DNA from: Fragilariopsis cylindrus CCMP1102
Lineage: Eukaryota; Bacillariophyta; Bacillariophyceae; Bacillariales; Bacillariaceae
Direction of reading: 5' to 3'
DNA length: 64,000 nucleotides
NCBI GenBank assembly: GCA_900095095.1
Contig: FMBT01000332.1
Coordinates: 124,001-188,000, forward strand
The notes beneath the pieces were generated by a model. The model made no database searches. It saw nothing but the letters and a program-made list of their open reading frames with translations, and was not told the DNA's origin. Each line of letters starts with the position of its first letter. The stretch's first letter is position 1. A program made the translations under genes and the position numbers. Shown piece after piece: positions 36,101 to 47,189 of the stretch.

Positions 36101-36605
36101 GTGTAAGGATGTACAAAAAATTGCTGCTGCTTATGACGAAGCAATCATCTCAGCAGTCAAAATGGGTTACAATCATGACGCAGCATTTGGAAGTGAGCTT
36201 GCTGGAGCCTCGATGCTATTGCTTAGTGAAGACAGTGGATCCATGCAATACTTGAATCAGGCATGCGATTTATGGCGTGAACATGGAGCCCATGAGAAGG
36301 TCCGACATATTTCAGCAAAGCGCAGTATCATGGACGGGGACACCGATTCTGATATCTCAATATCTTTCGAACATAATATAATAAGTTCGGTAGATTTGAG
36401 CGATTCTCGTGCGTCATTAGATCTTGATCTTCTTGTAGGCATTACTATGCAAACTGCGATTCAAATTGGACTATCTGGAGCGGAATCGAAAGAGTTATCA
36501 GATGATGATGGCTTGTATGGCACGAGTGATGGTAAACTCGTCACGACGAAGTCCGCAAAAGAGATAACTACTACAGTTGATGGTACAGACACATCGGGGA
36601 CTTGA
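33177..36605 (+). CDS. Large AAA-type ATPase with TPR-like helical region (COG3899-like)
   Basis: ATG at 33177. The N-terminal half is an AAA_16/STAND-like NTPase: FFGRKEEIQSLKELF, Walker A QASSGTGKSALVQRF (about residue 82), Walker B YPLVMFLDDCQWVDDASLG (about residue 225), then a winged-helix-like segment with YKFAHDRIQQASYWMVP. The second half is an alpha-helical repeat region, as in ATPases that sit between kinase, GAF and histidine kinase domains in bacterial and algal signalling proteins. No kinase or cyclase output domain follows; the frame ends at 36605. The NTPase half is intact. The TPR half is broken by one-base losses at about 34835, 35178 (AAA), 35263 (AAAA) and 35468 (TTTT), and one change of opposite phase near 35605. 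Reading across gives continuous family-like sequence such as RMTFEYGFTRGSAHAFASYG. The ligand is unknown; signalling is inferred from the family. Confidence 0.75.
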
Positions 36606-37194
36606 TCTTCCGCACGCAGCACCTCTGCTGGTCTACCGTAGGAATCTGAACGTGATAGAAATAACTATTAATCTTTTGAATAGTTCACTAAAGCTTCATC
36701 AGCATGAGAGATGTTCGGCATCTGCGCAGTTCACAGAGCCTTGTTATCTTCATGGACCAATTATCTTCCGCGATATATTTATATCGAACGGAATATCGTA
36801 GACTTAGCTATCGGCGCACTGCTGGAATAGTTTGCGACAAAATTTTGAAAAGAATGATTGCAAACCGATCTGGAAACACAAAACAACACAACAAAGAATG
36901 TCTCCGAGCGCAAAGTGAAACACCCAATGATACCATCATCTATTACGTTTAAAGACGTACATTGGCAGAACAGAATATCTGTCAAGTTAGTTATATTGAA
37001 TAAGTGTCTGCAGATAGTATCTCCACAAAGACATTCAAAACGCAGCGAATATACGATCTATCTGGAGATAAGATAAGCCGACGTAGTGGCGCGGTACTGC
37101 TAGACAATTTTATCATGGTCATATTCGCCGGCAGTGGCTACTAAAATTTAATCTACAATATTAAGTTACAATTTTAATAATTTATCTACAGTAT
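36606..37194. other. Convergent intergenic region
   Basis: No recognisable gene. Short open frames around 36577-36952 could be a decayed or extra C-terminal piece of the AAA/TPR gene, but no motif supports that. Confidence 0.4.
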
Positions 37195-39178
37195 TCACAT
37201 AAGATTCATTCGATCCTTCTGACCTGGATCGTGGGAAATCCATATAGCTACAGCCCCAAGTTTTATGCAACATTCTTCTACACTCTTTTCAACTTTCAAT
37301 TTCGTTTCGAGGTCAAGGGCAGACGTTGACTCATCCAACAAAATGACATCACCGATAGATAAGGAAGCCAATGAAATTGCAACTAGCAGTCTCTGCGATT
37401 CTCCACCCGACAGTATCTTCCATTCCGAATCAAGGAGATTCGTATTCATACCCCAATTCCTAGCAAGTTGTCGTGTCGCCGACCTTATATCAGATAGTGA
37501 GGGTGATGAATTACTTGAATTTTCACTTTTCCATGTATTGAAAGTGGTGATCATTCTTATGAAGTCATTTGGAGTACCTGGGATATCAACTTTAGTTTGC
37601 GGTACGTAACGGACCTTCTTCCTCCAAAAGGCCATATTTGCATAGCTTTCTTGAGTATTGCCGTATAGTTTAATTTTTTCTGCATCTGCATCCGTTAAAC
37701 CAGCAAGGATTCTTAAAAGTGTACTTTTACCGACCCCAGAAGGACCCGTAACAAGAGCCATTTCTCCTGCATAGATTTTAAAACTCAGGTTCTCAAATAA
37801 TATTCGAATTGATTTCTCTTTCTCGCCTTCTTTTTTCTCCCCCTCTTCATCAACTCCAACCTCGAAACCATAGGAAAGCTTTTCTGATGCGATAACAACT
37901 TTTCCTTGATCTCTTCCATTGTTACTCGCCATCAGCACGCTTAACGCCCCTTGTGGAGCTAGATACGTGGATTCGTCATCCAGATGAAGACTAAACGAGG
38001 AAGAAATTCGACGGGATCCAATTCTTCTGTGACAGAAGATTCTGCAAAACCCTACACAGGAGGAAGAAATCATAGCGAGGACGTTTGGTTTTTTATCACG
38101 TTTCGTTAAAAGATCTGTTTGAAGCATAGACCTTGAGTCAAAGCACATATACAAGCCCAAATACATTTCCATGAGGACTACACCAAATGAGCACATAGCG
38201 ATAAAATACATTATAAGTATTTGATATCGAGCCGCTTGCATCACAGAAGTTCCCCCCAGTATCTGGCCAGTCATCATCCCTATGAGAATAAATATTGTAC
38301 CAGAAAGGAAAAAATATGTTCCTCCTTAATCAGTGATTTCATTTGTCTAATCATAATGTAGTTGCATCGGGAAAGAATCCAAGTAACACAGTTATACAAG
38401 TGTAGTAGTAGTAGAAACTTACCTGGTATAGAAATGAGACCAATTATGGCCATACTATTGAGTTGAGGCATAGTACCATTCCGAACCGCCTCTTGTACCA
38501 AACGAGCAGTTGCTTCATAACTCGTAGCGCCGAAGCTCAATAAGAGCTCTACTTCCCTTGAACATTCAACTAGTGAAGTGAATAGGGAATTCAAAGCCAA
38601 GGAAATTCCATTTATACAATTTCCAAGAAGCATACCTGTTTCATGTTAGTTAAGAAATCAGTTAGTAATCATCATCAGCATCAGTAACACACATGACATG
38701 ACATAATCACATAACATGATCACATGACATGATCACATCATACCAGACGAATTAAAAAAGGCCTTACCTACAATAGGGATAACATATTGGGGATCCCACC
38801 GAGGTTCTGGCTTGATCACCACAAAGAATGCGAATAGAGCAACAACAACAACATTAATAAACATCGGAAAGAGTACCATCCAAAATTGTCCATCTATATA
38901 GTATTTCGATCGAATAGAACCTTCGTATGAGGCTAATAACACCATTAAGCAACAGTACCCAACGACGAGCCACCATAATTCTACTCCTTTCGCAAAGATT
39001 GGATCCAAAATGTAGGCTAATAAAGAAAGTTGTACAAATGTTCGAATCGTACTAACAATAATCGGACTTTCAATGCCCAGTTCAATTTATTCGAAATCAA
39101 AGCAACAACTAACAATGGTGCCATAGAAATCAAGATTGCTATTGCTGAAACGTTAACGAGAGTTTCGGATTCCGGCAT
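37195..39178 (-). CDS. FetB-type permease fused to FetA-type ABC ATPase, three exons
   Basis: Minus strand exons 39178-38768, 38635-38423 and 38279-37195, with introns of 132 and 143 nt (GTAAGG and GTAAGT donors). Phases match exactly when one base lost in AAA at about 39068 is restored. Product about 569 aa. The N-terminal part (about 270 residues) is a UPF0014/FetB/STAR2-like permease: several membrane helices, PIVGMLLGNCINGISLAL and IGLISIPGMMTGQILGGTSV. The C-terminal part is an ABC ATPase: Walker A TGPSGVGKSTLLR, Q-loop VRYVPQTKVDIPG, signature ILSGGESQRL, Walker B VILLDESTSALD, and switch His in WISHDPGQ. In bacteria FetA and FetB are separate proteins implicated in iron export; plant STAR1/STAR2 are separate proteins of an aluminium-tolerance transporter. 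Here both halves share one chain. Substrate is unknown; metal export or UDP-sugar transport are the family precedents. Confidence 0.88.
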
Positions 39179-40548
39179 TTTCGATTTTTTTTTAATTCTT
39201 ATACTTCTTCTTCCGAGTATAATTAATAATCCAAATACAGTATAATAATATATTGAAAGAAGATATGGCAACAGCGCTGCGAAAAGATCGGATAATAGTT
39301 ATTTGCAGCAGTATCGAATAGGTATTTGCGTCGAAAGAACAATGAATCTGTTGGTACCGTTTCTATCTTTTCGAATATGATCGATTATTAGCTAGCATTC
39401 TGCTCTATTATTTAGCTTGGCTGATGAGCATAGATCTTTAAATCATGTCATGTTGTGCATGTACGCGCTTTGCTGTTTAGCGCGTGCTAAGCGTGCTGTT
39501 GGCAAAAATATCGGGGGCAGTGGAATTTATCCGCTACCAGTTTCGCCACCAGGGGCGTGTGCTTAGTAGCGCTTCACTGGGCATAGGTGGGTTCACAACT
39601 TGGTTCAAATCGGGTTGAAAATGATAAAATCTGTCTTTCAATAAATACTACCAATACTAGGTCCGTTCGCCACCATCTTATTTTGGTTGAATGACACCAC
39701 TATTCGTCCTGTGCAAGCGGCAGGAAGATAGTGCTGTAATTCTCTTGGAAACATGCTGACTACCCAGGGCCAACCTACTATACGATGATATAGAAATTTA
39801 TTAGTCAATAGTCATTGTAAATTTTGTTTGCTGAAAATCCCTGGATTGAAATCGAGGGTGGAAAGTTTTTCCCCCCACTTGATTCCAGACATATATTAGA
39901 GCCGATTGGTTCAACCACTAGGATTGGGTCCAGTTGTGGATCGATTGGCTCATTGGAATAGAATTCCATGCCAGCCATTTCATCTCTCCTTAGAACCTGA
40001 GGTTTAGCAAAGGGATCAAGGAGTGGTTCTCATGGTGTTGTGTTCCTTCTTTGTTGTTGGTGTGCTTGGAGTAAAGTTCATGGAAATGATCGAACCCGAT
40101 CATGTCTTGTGAGAAGCAACCTGTCCAAGATATCACTTGTGGTCGAATCTAGTCAAGGAAAGCCTAAGATTTTCATCTACCTAGGATCATGATCTTGTCG
40201 GTGATCTGCTAAGTGCTCCATTAATTAATAGTTACATTTGAACATTGAGTGACTCTATGTTAACGACGTTTACCGTACTAGTACTAGTACCATAGTGAGT
40301 AAAAAAGTTTTTCCGTAGAATACGATTCAATACGCGTGCGCAACAAAAACACGAAAAGCGAACCCCCTTTTTTTTGCTTGTTATTTTTAACTCAATAACG
40401 TTAGTCATAAATATAATAAAATAAAGGCGATGTGGGATTATTCTTTGTTCATCAATTATACACCACGATCCATATTCAATACATGCTCTACTAGCTAGTA
40501 GATAACTAGTAGATACTGTAGATCATCCTCATAACTCGTAGAGGAAAT
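39179..40548. other. Long divergent intergenic region
   Basis: About 1.37 kb between the ABC gene and the channel-like gene. The part 39440-39640 is less AT-rich than its surroundings. I looked for tRNA-like arms (GGTTCAAATC at about 39601) but the flanking stems do not pair. No gene supported. Confidence 0.5.
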
Positions 40549-41981
40549 ATGAAAAATACTGATGACGAACTGAATACTGTAATCCACAAGAAAATGCCAC
40601 CTCAACGACAATCTATTCACACTGAACATGATGATGCCCAAATTGCTCCAAACGATTCAGCAGATCTTGAATTTAAGATCAGTCTCGACTGCAAGAGATT
40701 TACATACTTAGCATTCTTTTTGGCTGTAATATTTCCTTTGTTAGTAAGTTCGTTCGTTCCTGCTGATCCTGATCCTGGTGCTACGTGTAGTCATTACGTT
40801 GTTAAGAGCGCATTTCCGTTTATTCACTCACCCGTATTTTTATATCGCTTCTCTTCCTCGATTTTTTGATCGTCTTTTGGATCGATTCATAAAAAGCCAT
40901 TTCTACTAGCATCTATATTTGGAGGTCTACTGGCACTTGTTGAAGAAGATGCCGACTTTAGGAAAGGATTTCTGTACGTTGTGTCTAATCTTCTAGGTAT
41001 GGCTAATCCTCTGACATCATATAGTCCAAGCGGGGCAACTGCTGCTATAATAATAGATATATATGTTTCGGTCACAGCACTAATTTGCTTCGGTATCATG
41101 CTGAATGTAGTGAATCTATTTCAAATTCCATTGGCGATGAATGATCTCATCAAAAGATGTGTAACAAACCCAATTATCGTCACTGTGGTACGTAATTCCT
41201 TCAACATCATATCATGTTCTATTACATATGATATACTTTTCTTTGTTTTATTTTGCTTGCTCATAATATATAGTATTCATTGTGTATAAATAAATAAAAT
41301 CATATTATACTTTAAAAGATTGCTTTAGGGATATTGATTCCAGCATTTACCGCAGTGATGTCTGTACTTTTTGGATGTCTATTGGCGTTGGCAGAGGACT
41401 GGACAGTTAAGGATGGTATTTTTTACGTATTTTCAAATGCCCTCGGACTTGGTACGCCTCTTACAGATATGAATCCCACTACAATTGGTGGTGCTTTACT
41501 TGATATCATAATTTCAAGTGCGGCGTTAGGGTAAGTGACGAAGAAAATAATATGCAAATCGATATATCACTTTTATTTTTAAAGGATAATGCATATATAG
41601 CATACTTACTGTACTTAATGATTTCACTTCCCTCCCTCCTTCAAACCTGTGGTCACTTTCTTCTGATGTATTCCAAGTTATTTTGCGATCTTCGCTGATT
41701 ACGTGACAGTGCTGAACCCTTCGAAAGCTATACGAGCGAAATTTCGGCAATCCCTGGGGAGAATGGGGGTGATTGATCTTTCAAACACTCCAAGCCTTCA
41801 CCCGTTGGACTACGACAACGTACAGGATCAAGTAGAACATTCTACTTATTCGGATAGTAGTGGAGAAATCGAGACATCTACATATGAAAGCAAACAACTA
41901 GAATCATGCCTTGATAATTTGACTTTGCCAAGACCGCCGTCGGAAACCAATCTGAACGACAACGACAAGACGGCTATATAG
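40549..41981 (+). CDS. Two-repeat membrane protein with K+-channel-like topology, four exons
   Basis: Exons 40549-40743, 40897-41187, 41319-41530 and 41678-41981 join to exactly 334 codons (333 aa), with introns of 153, 131 and 147 nt and GTAAGT/GTACGT donors. There are two homologous units, each helix, loop, helix. Unit 1 has FGGLLALVEEDADFRKGFLY then VVSNLLGMANPLTSYSP (loop near residues 90-108). Unit 2 has FGCLLALAEDWTVKDGIFYV then FSNALGLGTPLTDMNPTTIG (loop near residues 197-216). The order helix, F-Y-V, re-entrant-like loop, helix, repeated twice, resembles two-pore-domain potassium channels. The canonical filter TxGYGD is absent: both loops carry N-x-LG-x-x-x-PLT instead. The tail of about 90 residues is soluble and acidic. 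The frame is intact throughout. Function unknown; ion channel or transporter is inference from the repeat layout. Confidence 0.72.
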
Positions 41982-42357
41982 TAAACTGTCGGCTACACTG
42001 TAGTGTAGTCAACGAGGAATTTCCAAAAAAATACAAATTTAATTATTGATTGTACATAGGAACGATATGGAATAATATGGTAATCAATTTCCGCATCTTA
42101 AAAAATATCACGACGAAAGTCTCACGAAGTACTACTAGATCCAATTAAATCCTTCTATTCATTTTACCCATGTCGTCGTGCTTAGCTCTTTAATGCACCG
42201 AAAGTTTCGACCGACAAGGATAAGCTAAATAAATGACTATTTTCCAGAATGTTCAATTGTTCAAATCACTGTAATTCCTCTAATTCTTGATTGTACTACC
42301 ACCAAAAACCACAAAAGTGTGCGCTGTGTTCTCTTCTATTATATCTATATATTTGCA
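41982..42357. other. Convergent intergenic region
   Basis: 3' flanks of the channel-like gene and of the prolyl hydroxylase gene. Nothing else seen. Confidence 0.5.
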
Positions 42358-44604
42358 TTAGGAACAACCTTCTTCGAATACTTTTTTGAATGAGCGCTGA
42401 TGAATCCATGCGTTGGCTTAAAAGTAATAATTAGATAATGCGAGGTAGAAAAAATAAATTAAATGAGCGAAGATTTTGTATTACCGTAGTAACGAGGGCG
42501 TACGTTTCTTTTTTACGCGCTGGTAGAAACAACATCGCTATATACTTCTTACCTCCATATTTGATGCCCTTTTTCACCGGGAGAGCTTCGTGGCTTGTTC
42601 GGGGATCCTTTCTATCAGGAAATTCGTCCCTTACGCTAGGCCATACAACAGCTCTACCCGTCTTGGGTTGTACAGTGATATCAAGATCTTTGAAGTAAGT
42701 TCCCCCTCCCTCCTCGACGTCATTCAAGTAAAGAAAAACTGTCATGATACGTGCGCCTTGGAATCGGTTGTTGTGGAATGGTATATAGTCATGATGGTTC
42801 TAAATAAATATTAAAAAAGTGAGAGGGCAAAAACAGAATGAAATTAGGGAGCAATAAACATGATTGCATACGAATTGAACTGAATAATATTGTTGCCACA
42901 TGGTAACCAAGACTAACTTACAGCATAAAATTGTGATTCTTCGTATTGTAATAATTGCCAATATTCTGAATTAGTATCAGGAATACCAGTTATGTTTTCG
43001 ACATTTCGAAGAACATTTTGATGGACTTCATCTTCGTAGCATTCTTCCAGGCACCAGGTGTTGTGTGAAGTTCGATCTTTCCCTGTGGTTGAATCAAAGG
43101 TACCATCAAATTTTCTGAAGAAAGAATTAATGACAATTGCGAGCAAAATATTCATATAGGAGAGATCCATTCGTTTGATTGATACGAGGTTAGTTATTAT
43201 GTTCAAATATCTCAATCTGTTCTTCAAATCCGTATACTAGTAGTAGCAGTTTGTACTTACTTTGCTCCTACATCCTGACTACGCTCATAACCTCGATCAG
43301 CTCCCAATCGGATCATACGCTGACATTCCTCCTCTGTTGCAACATTCTCAAGTGTAATTAACCATGGTCCATCGGGAGGTTGAGAATGTATTGTCGGTTC
43401 AAACTGTTTGATATAATATTCGTCGGTTGTGAGTCGTTCAAACATCGTGTTGAGATCACCGGGACCCCATACTTTTGGTGCATCCCTATCGTATGGACAT
43501 CGATGCTCAAATGATAGTTGGTGGCAAGTTTGACAAGCTGGAGCACACTCTAGAAGCATATATTTTGGATTCTGCCACGTACAGTATGATAGTTATTTAC
43601 TAAAGGTGAGGGGAAGAGTATTGGAAAGAAAAATAATTTATCAAAACAAAACAAAAAACTAGGCATCGAAACTTACTACTTCGCATTCGCCTGTGGTAAG
43701 ATGGGTAAAACAAATAGAAAGAAACTAGTTAGCAAAAGGAGCAGCAATTTTGTTGCTGTTTTTATATCGTATATGCATTTGATTCGTTCATTGCTGCTAT
43801 ACAATACAATACAATACAATACAATACATATTGCGTTTTATCATGTTTCTTCATTCATGGCAAAACATTTCGTTGAACACGTACCAATAGCAGCCCAAAA
43901 TGCGCCTGACGATTTTTATTAAATTATTATAATAGGAAGGAGAGAACACATGTATCATACGGTAGATAATAAATTGGTTAGTGCTTAGTGCTTAGTTCTC
44001 ATGTTATCGTGGAGCAAAGTGTTTTCTTTTTGTAATGTGACCAGTATTGTATTTGATGCTTGTTATTATCTATCAACCCTATTTTTCTTTCTTTTTTCTC
44101 AAGCAGTCATCACTCTCGTTTTTTATCTATCGTTTACTCACATAACTCATTTCTTAATTTACATTCTTTACGGAATGATGCAGTAGTATCATCTTTATAT
44201 ATTTCTATCATATAATCATGAGATTTAGAAAGAACTTCAAGTGTTTTTGTGATGTATGATTGTTGTTGATTACTATCCAATGCAATTTCTTGTGCCTCAC
44301 CAAACTTTGTTGGTTTTCTTATAGCCATCTTAAATGCTTGTTGATGATCATGATCATGTTTATTCTTATAATCAATTTCAGCTTCCTTAATACCATGAAA
44401 ACATTTCCCATCTGGGAAACAAACATCATCTTTGCTTTGTTGAGTAGTAGTACTGGCACTGGTAGTAGTAGTTGAATCATCGGTTATACAAGTATTATCA
44501 CTAGGATCGCATGTTCCTCCTTCTACTTCTTGACTTGTCACGACATAATAAGTCGATAAGCAAAGGCATAAGGCTATCAGCAGCAGATGATTTGATATCT
44601 TCAT
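42358..44604 (-). CDS. Secreted ShK-domain prolyl 4-hydroxylase, seven exons
   Basis: Minus strand exons 44604-44142, 43905-43885, 43690-43677, 43571-43261, 43114-42922, 42799-42553 and 42416-42358 sum to 1308 nt, exactly 436 codons. Every junction has a GT donor and AG acceptor. The signal peptide is MKISNHLLLIALCLCLSTYY. A ShK-like Cys-rich domain spans residues 148-185: CKLRNELCAFWAAIGECEVN then PKYMLLECAPACQTC. The Fe(II)/2-oxoglutarate dioxygenase domain follows, with metal ligands His336-x-Asp338 (NHHDY) and His404 (TSHEALPV), and the 2-oxoglutarate Lys414 ten residues later, as expected for the family. Prolyl 4-hydroxylases modify proline in secreted proteins such as cell-wall glycoproteins or collagen-like chains in the endoplasmic reticulum. 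Exons 2 and 3 are only 21 and 14 nt and encode the heart of the ShK domain. The frame is intact, with no correction needed. Confidence 0.9.
43799..43828. repeat. ATACA pentanucleotide microsatellite in an intron
   Basis: About six tandem copies of a 5-bp unit inside the second intron of the prolyl hydroxylase gene. Confidence 0.85.
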
Positions 44605-45065
44605 TATTAAGAAAATTTTGGGTATTAAAAGTCAGCGTTGCTTGTTCGTTGGTGGTGGTGGTCGTTGATGATGGTAGGAACAACTGCGATCGGAAAATTT
44701 CTCTGTATAATTATGAATGATTCCTTTGACGAGACAATACTGACGACCTTAACAACGATGCATTTACCATGACGGGTATCTTGAATGTATATTACTGTGC
44801 GGCATCAATACAAACAAATACAAAAGAGGAAGCGAAGGATAAAAAGGAAGACTTCAAGATGAGAAATGACACAAGAAATTTTAAATTTTAAATTATTTTT
44901 CATCAAGTCCCGTGTGAAATCTAGTCCCGTGTGCGTGAAGCGTGACAACGACGACCAATAGATAATTTAATTTGCTTCTCTCCTCACAAATCACGGGGGG
45001 AAACTGTATCTACAATTGAAATAGAAAGTAATTTAAATAGTGAAGACCAAGCCAATATAATCACG
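44605..45065. other. Divergent promoter region
   Basis: Between the prolyl hydroxylase and Sen-like genes. A short self-complementary tract TTTAAATTTTAAATT lies at about 44880. No gene recognised. Confidence 0.5.
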
Positions 45066-46182
45066 ATGACAACCACCGATGGTTTCACCATCGATAACAA
45101 TAGTAATGACGTCGTCATGATTTTCAAATCCTCTTTGGTACAATATGTAGCTTCACCACAAGTTCGATTACCTTCTAATTTTGTTGGTGTACGATGTGTA
45201 CGACGTGAACGTGAGTGTAATAGTAGTAGTAAAAACACAAATACACAATCAACCTCCGATGATCTACTCCCGTCAGCGAAAGATAATAAGAACGATGATG
45301 ATGATGATGATAATGTCGACGGCGGCGGCGACGACGAAAATGTTGCTCGTAATAACAAATATGTCAAATTCGTTGTTGTAGATGAAAATGGTAATGAACG
45401 ACGTATGACAAAAGCCGAAAAGAAGAAAAAGAAAAGACAACTAGCAAAAGAAAACAAAGAACAAGCCCAACAAAATACAGCAAAAAAACAAAAACTTGAA
45501 GAAGGGATTAGTAGTACGATACCATCATCCACGGCAACGGCAATGGCAACAGAGGGACAAGAAGGAAAATCGTCGTTGTCATCGTCGTCGTCTTATCATC
45601 AATTACCAATCAATCCAACCACTATGGATCAGGAACTTGCTGACTTTCAAGGCGAACGAGCTGGTTTGCCAACCGTTTTATTATCACCACCAATGGCATT
45701 ACAATTTTTCTCAAAAAATCTACACGCACTGCCAGAAATAATACCATTAGTTGTTGGTAAAGAAGAAGAACTACTAAACGACGACGAGGAGATTGTCGAA
45801 GACGCACACAACAACAACAAAAACAACAACAATTATTATGATACTAATGGCGATGGTGCTGTATTGATACATTCACAGTCAATGGCGGAAGATTGGTCGA
45901 ATCGGTTGAAAGAAAAATGTATCCTACCCGCTGAATCTGTTCGACAAAAAGAAGATTTAAGACCGCTAGCTTATAGATTACATCCGGAACCATGGCAACG
46001 GATGCGACCAACTCCTATCAAGGAGCAGCCTATGTTAACTACTTCACGTAGTCGTAATCGAAATGATAATCCCGAAAAAGAAGACAAGAAGAAGTCGTTA
46101 GTAGCAAAAACATCAGGAGATCAAATGATAGTCAATCCGAATCCACGCGATTGGATCACATTAACGTGTCGACCTCGTCTTA

Positions 46183-46213
<31 letters not shown>

Positions 46214-46819
46214 GATTCTTCAACATGATGATATTCTATCAATTGTATTTGAATACATACACCGAGAAACTCCATTTTATCTATCCTGTGGAGCCAAATT
46301 TGGTTCGGACTACCTTATTTATGACGGTCCGCGCGAGTCTAGACATGCTTTTGCTGGATTACGTGTTCTTTCTCGATTTACAAATTCGATGACATCATCA
46401 TCATCATCATCATCATCACTATTACCAACAACAGATAGGATCGAAACGCATCATCACCACCATCCCCATCATCGGAACTTCAGCTACCACTTCCAACAGC
46501 ATTTTCTCTTACAAGTTTTGTACGATGTTTGAATACAGCAGGTAAACTTGCGCTGTTGGCAACAGTAGAAGAAGTTCAAGTAGTAGTTCCGGATAATAAT
46601 GAAGAACAACAAGAAGGTAGTAATGGGGAAAATGATATTGATCAGAATGATACAATAACACGCAAAATCAACAACAATAACATCACAACACATTATCGAG
46701 TTGCATTCGTTGATGTTGCTCTAGAAAAAGTTTTAGATGTTCACAAACGAAAGAAAGGATCATCAAAAAAGAAATTACAGAAACGAAGGGATGTTACACA
46801 AAACCTCGCAAAGAAATAA
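45066..46819 (+). CDS. tRNA-splicing endonuclease catalytic subunit (Sen34/Sen2-like)
   Basis: ATG at 45066. The C-terminal third has the tRNA-intron endonuclease nuclease fold: CGAKFGSDYLIYDGPRESRH with AFAGLRVL gives the Tyr and His of the catalytic triad, and TAGKLALLATVEE after the frame change supplies the Lys. The preceding LPLPTAFSLTSFVRCLNTAG segment is also family-like. The subunit cuts pre-tRNA introns. The N-terminal half is lengthened by low-complexity Asp, Ser and Asn inserts and a Lys-rich coiled coil (KKKKKRQLAKENKEQ), plus WQRMRPTP. A one-base loss near 46465 (GG or CC) separates the frame ending at about 46531 from the frame that continues to 46819. Both catalytic subunits, Sen2 and Sen34, have this triad; Sen34 is favoured by the compact GKFG-like box, but not firmly. 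Confidence 0.75.
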
Positions 46820-47189
46820 ATGTAATGGAAGAGGAGATCATGTTTACTTGTCCCACAAGATGAATGCACAAGCTAGAGTATAGATTAAAATAGACATACT
46901 GCCACTTTAAAAACAATATATGTCTTAACTTATGATTTATCGGTGATAATGACTGTTTTACGTAGCAAATCTGCATGCTTCTCGAACATAAATATCAAAC
47001 AACTAAATCCATTGAGGTGCTTCATTTGAATTACCATGGTATTTTCGTCGTTGTCATTCTCTATGCACACACACGTTTCTTGCTTGTGATGATGAAATCA
47101 GCACTACCTGACCGAACCGAAATTTCGGAATTATATAAAATTCCGCGTGTAAAATCCGTCCCTAATCGAGAGGGAAAATGTTTACACGC
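46820..47189. other. Convergent intergenic region, likely SelO 3' UTR
   Basis: On the minus strand this is the 3' UTR of the SelO gene and holds several stem-loops (see 47117-47189). If the SelO UGA encodes selenocysteine, a SECIS element should lie here or further downstream. I did not find an unambiguous ATGA...AA...GA SECIS core by eye. Confidence 0.5.
47117..47189 (-). promoter_or_regulatory. Cluster of stem-loops just after the SelO stop codon
   Basis: Arms GCGTGTAAA (47189-47181 read on the minus strand) and TTTACACGC (47153-47145) form a perfect 9-bp stem with an inner 5-bp TCCCT/AGGGA stem. It starts one base after the TAA at 47192-47190. A second 7-bp hairpin uses 47126-47132 and 47139-47145, and 47117-47128 is a 12-bp perfect palindrome (CCGAAATTTCGG). 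The stems are seen directly. A role in 3' end processing or UGA recoding is speculation. Confidence 0.45.

Noticed and set aside
39590-39640. Possible tRNA T-arm (GGTTCAAATC)
   Set aside because: Flanking bases do not pair into a T-stem and no D-arm, anticodon arm or acceptor stem is visible at the right spacing.
44142-44604. Independent small secreted protein gene
   Set aside because: Its end (CKLRNELC) joins by a GTGAGT donor to the ShK prolyl hydroxylase exons in correct phase; it is the first exon of that gene.
46980-47100. ATGA...ATGA segment on the minus strand as a SECIS candidate for SelO
   Set aside because: Only a 4-bp GTGC/GCAC base stem forms and the helix between the two ATGA elements does not pair, so it fails the SECIS core structure by eye.
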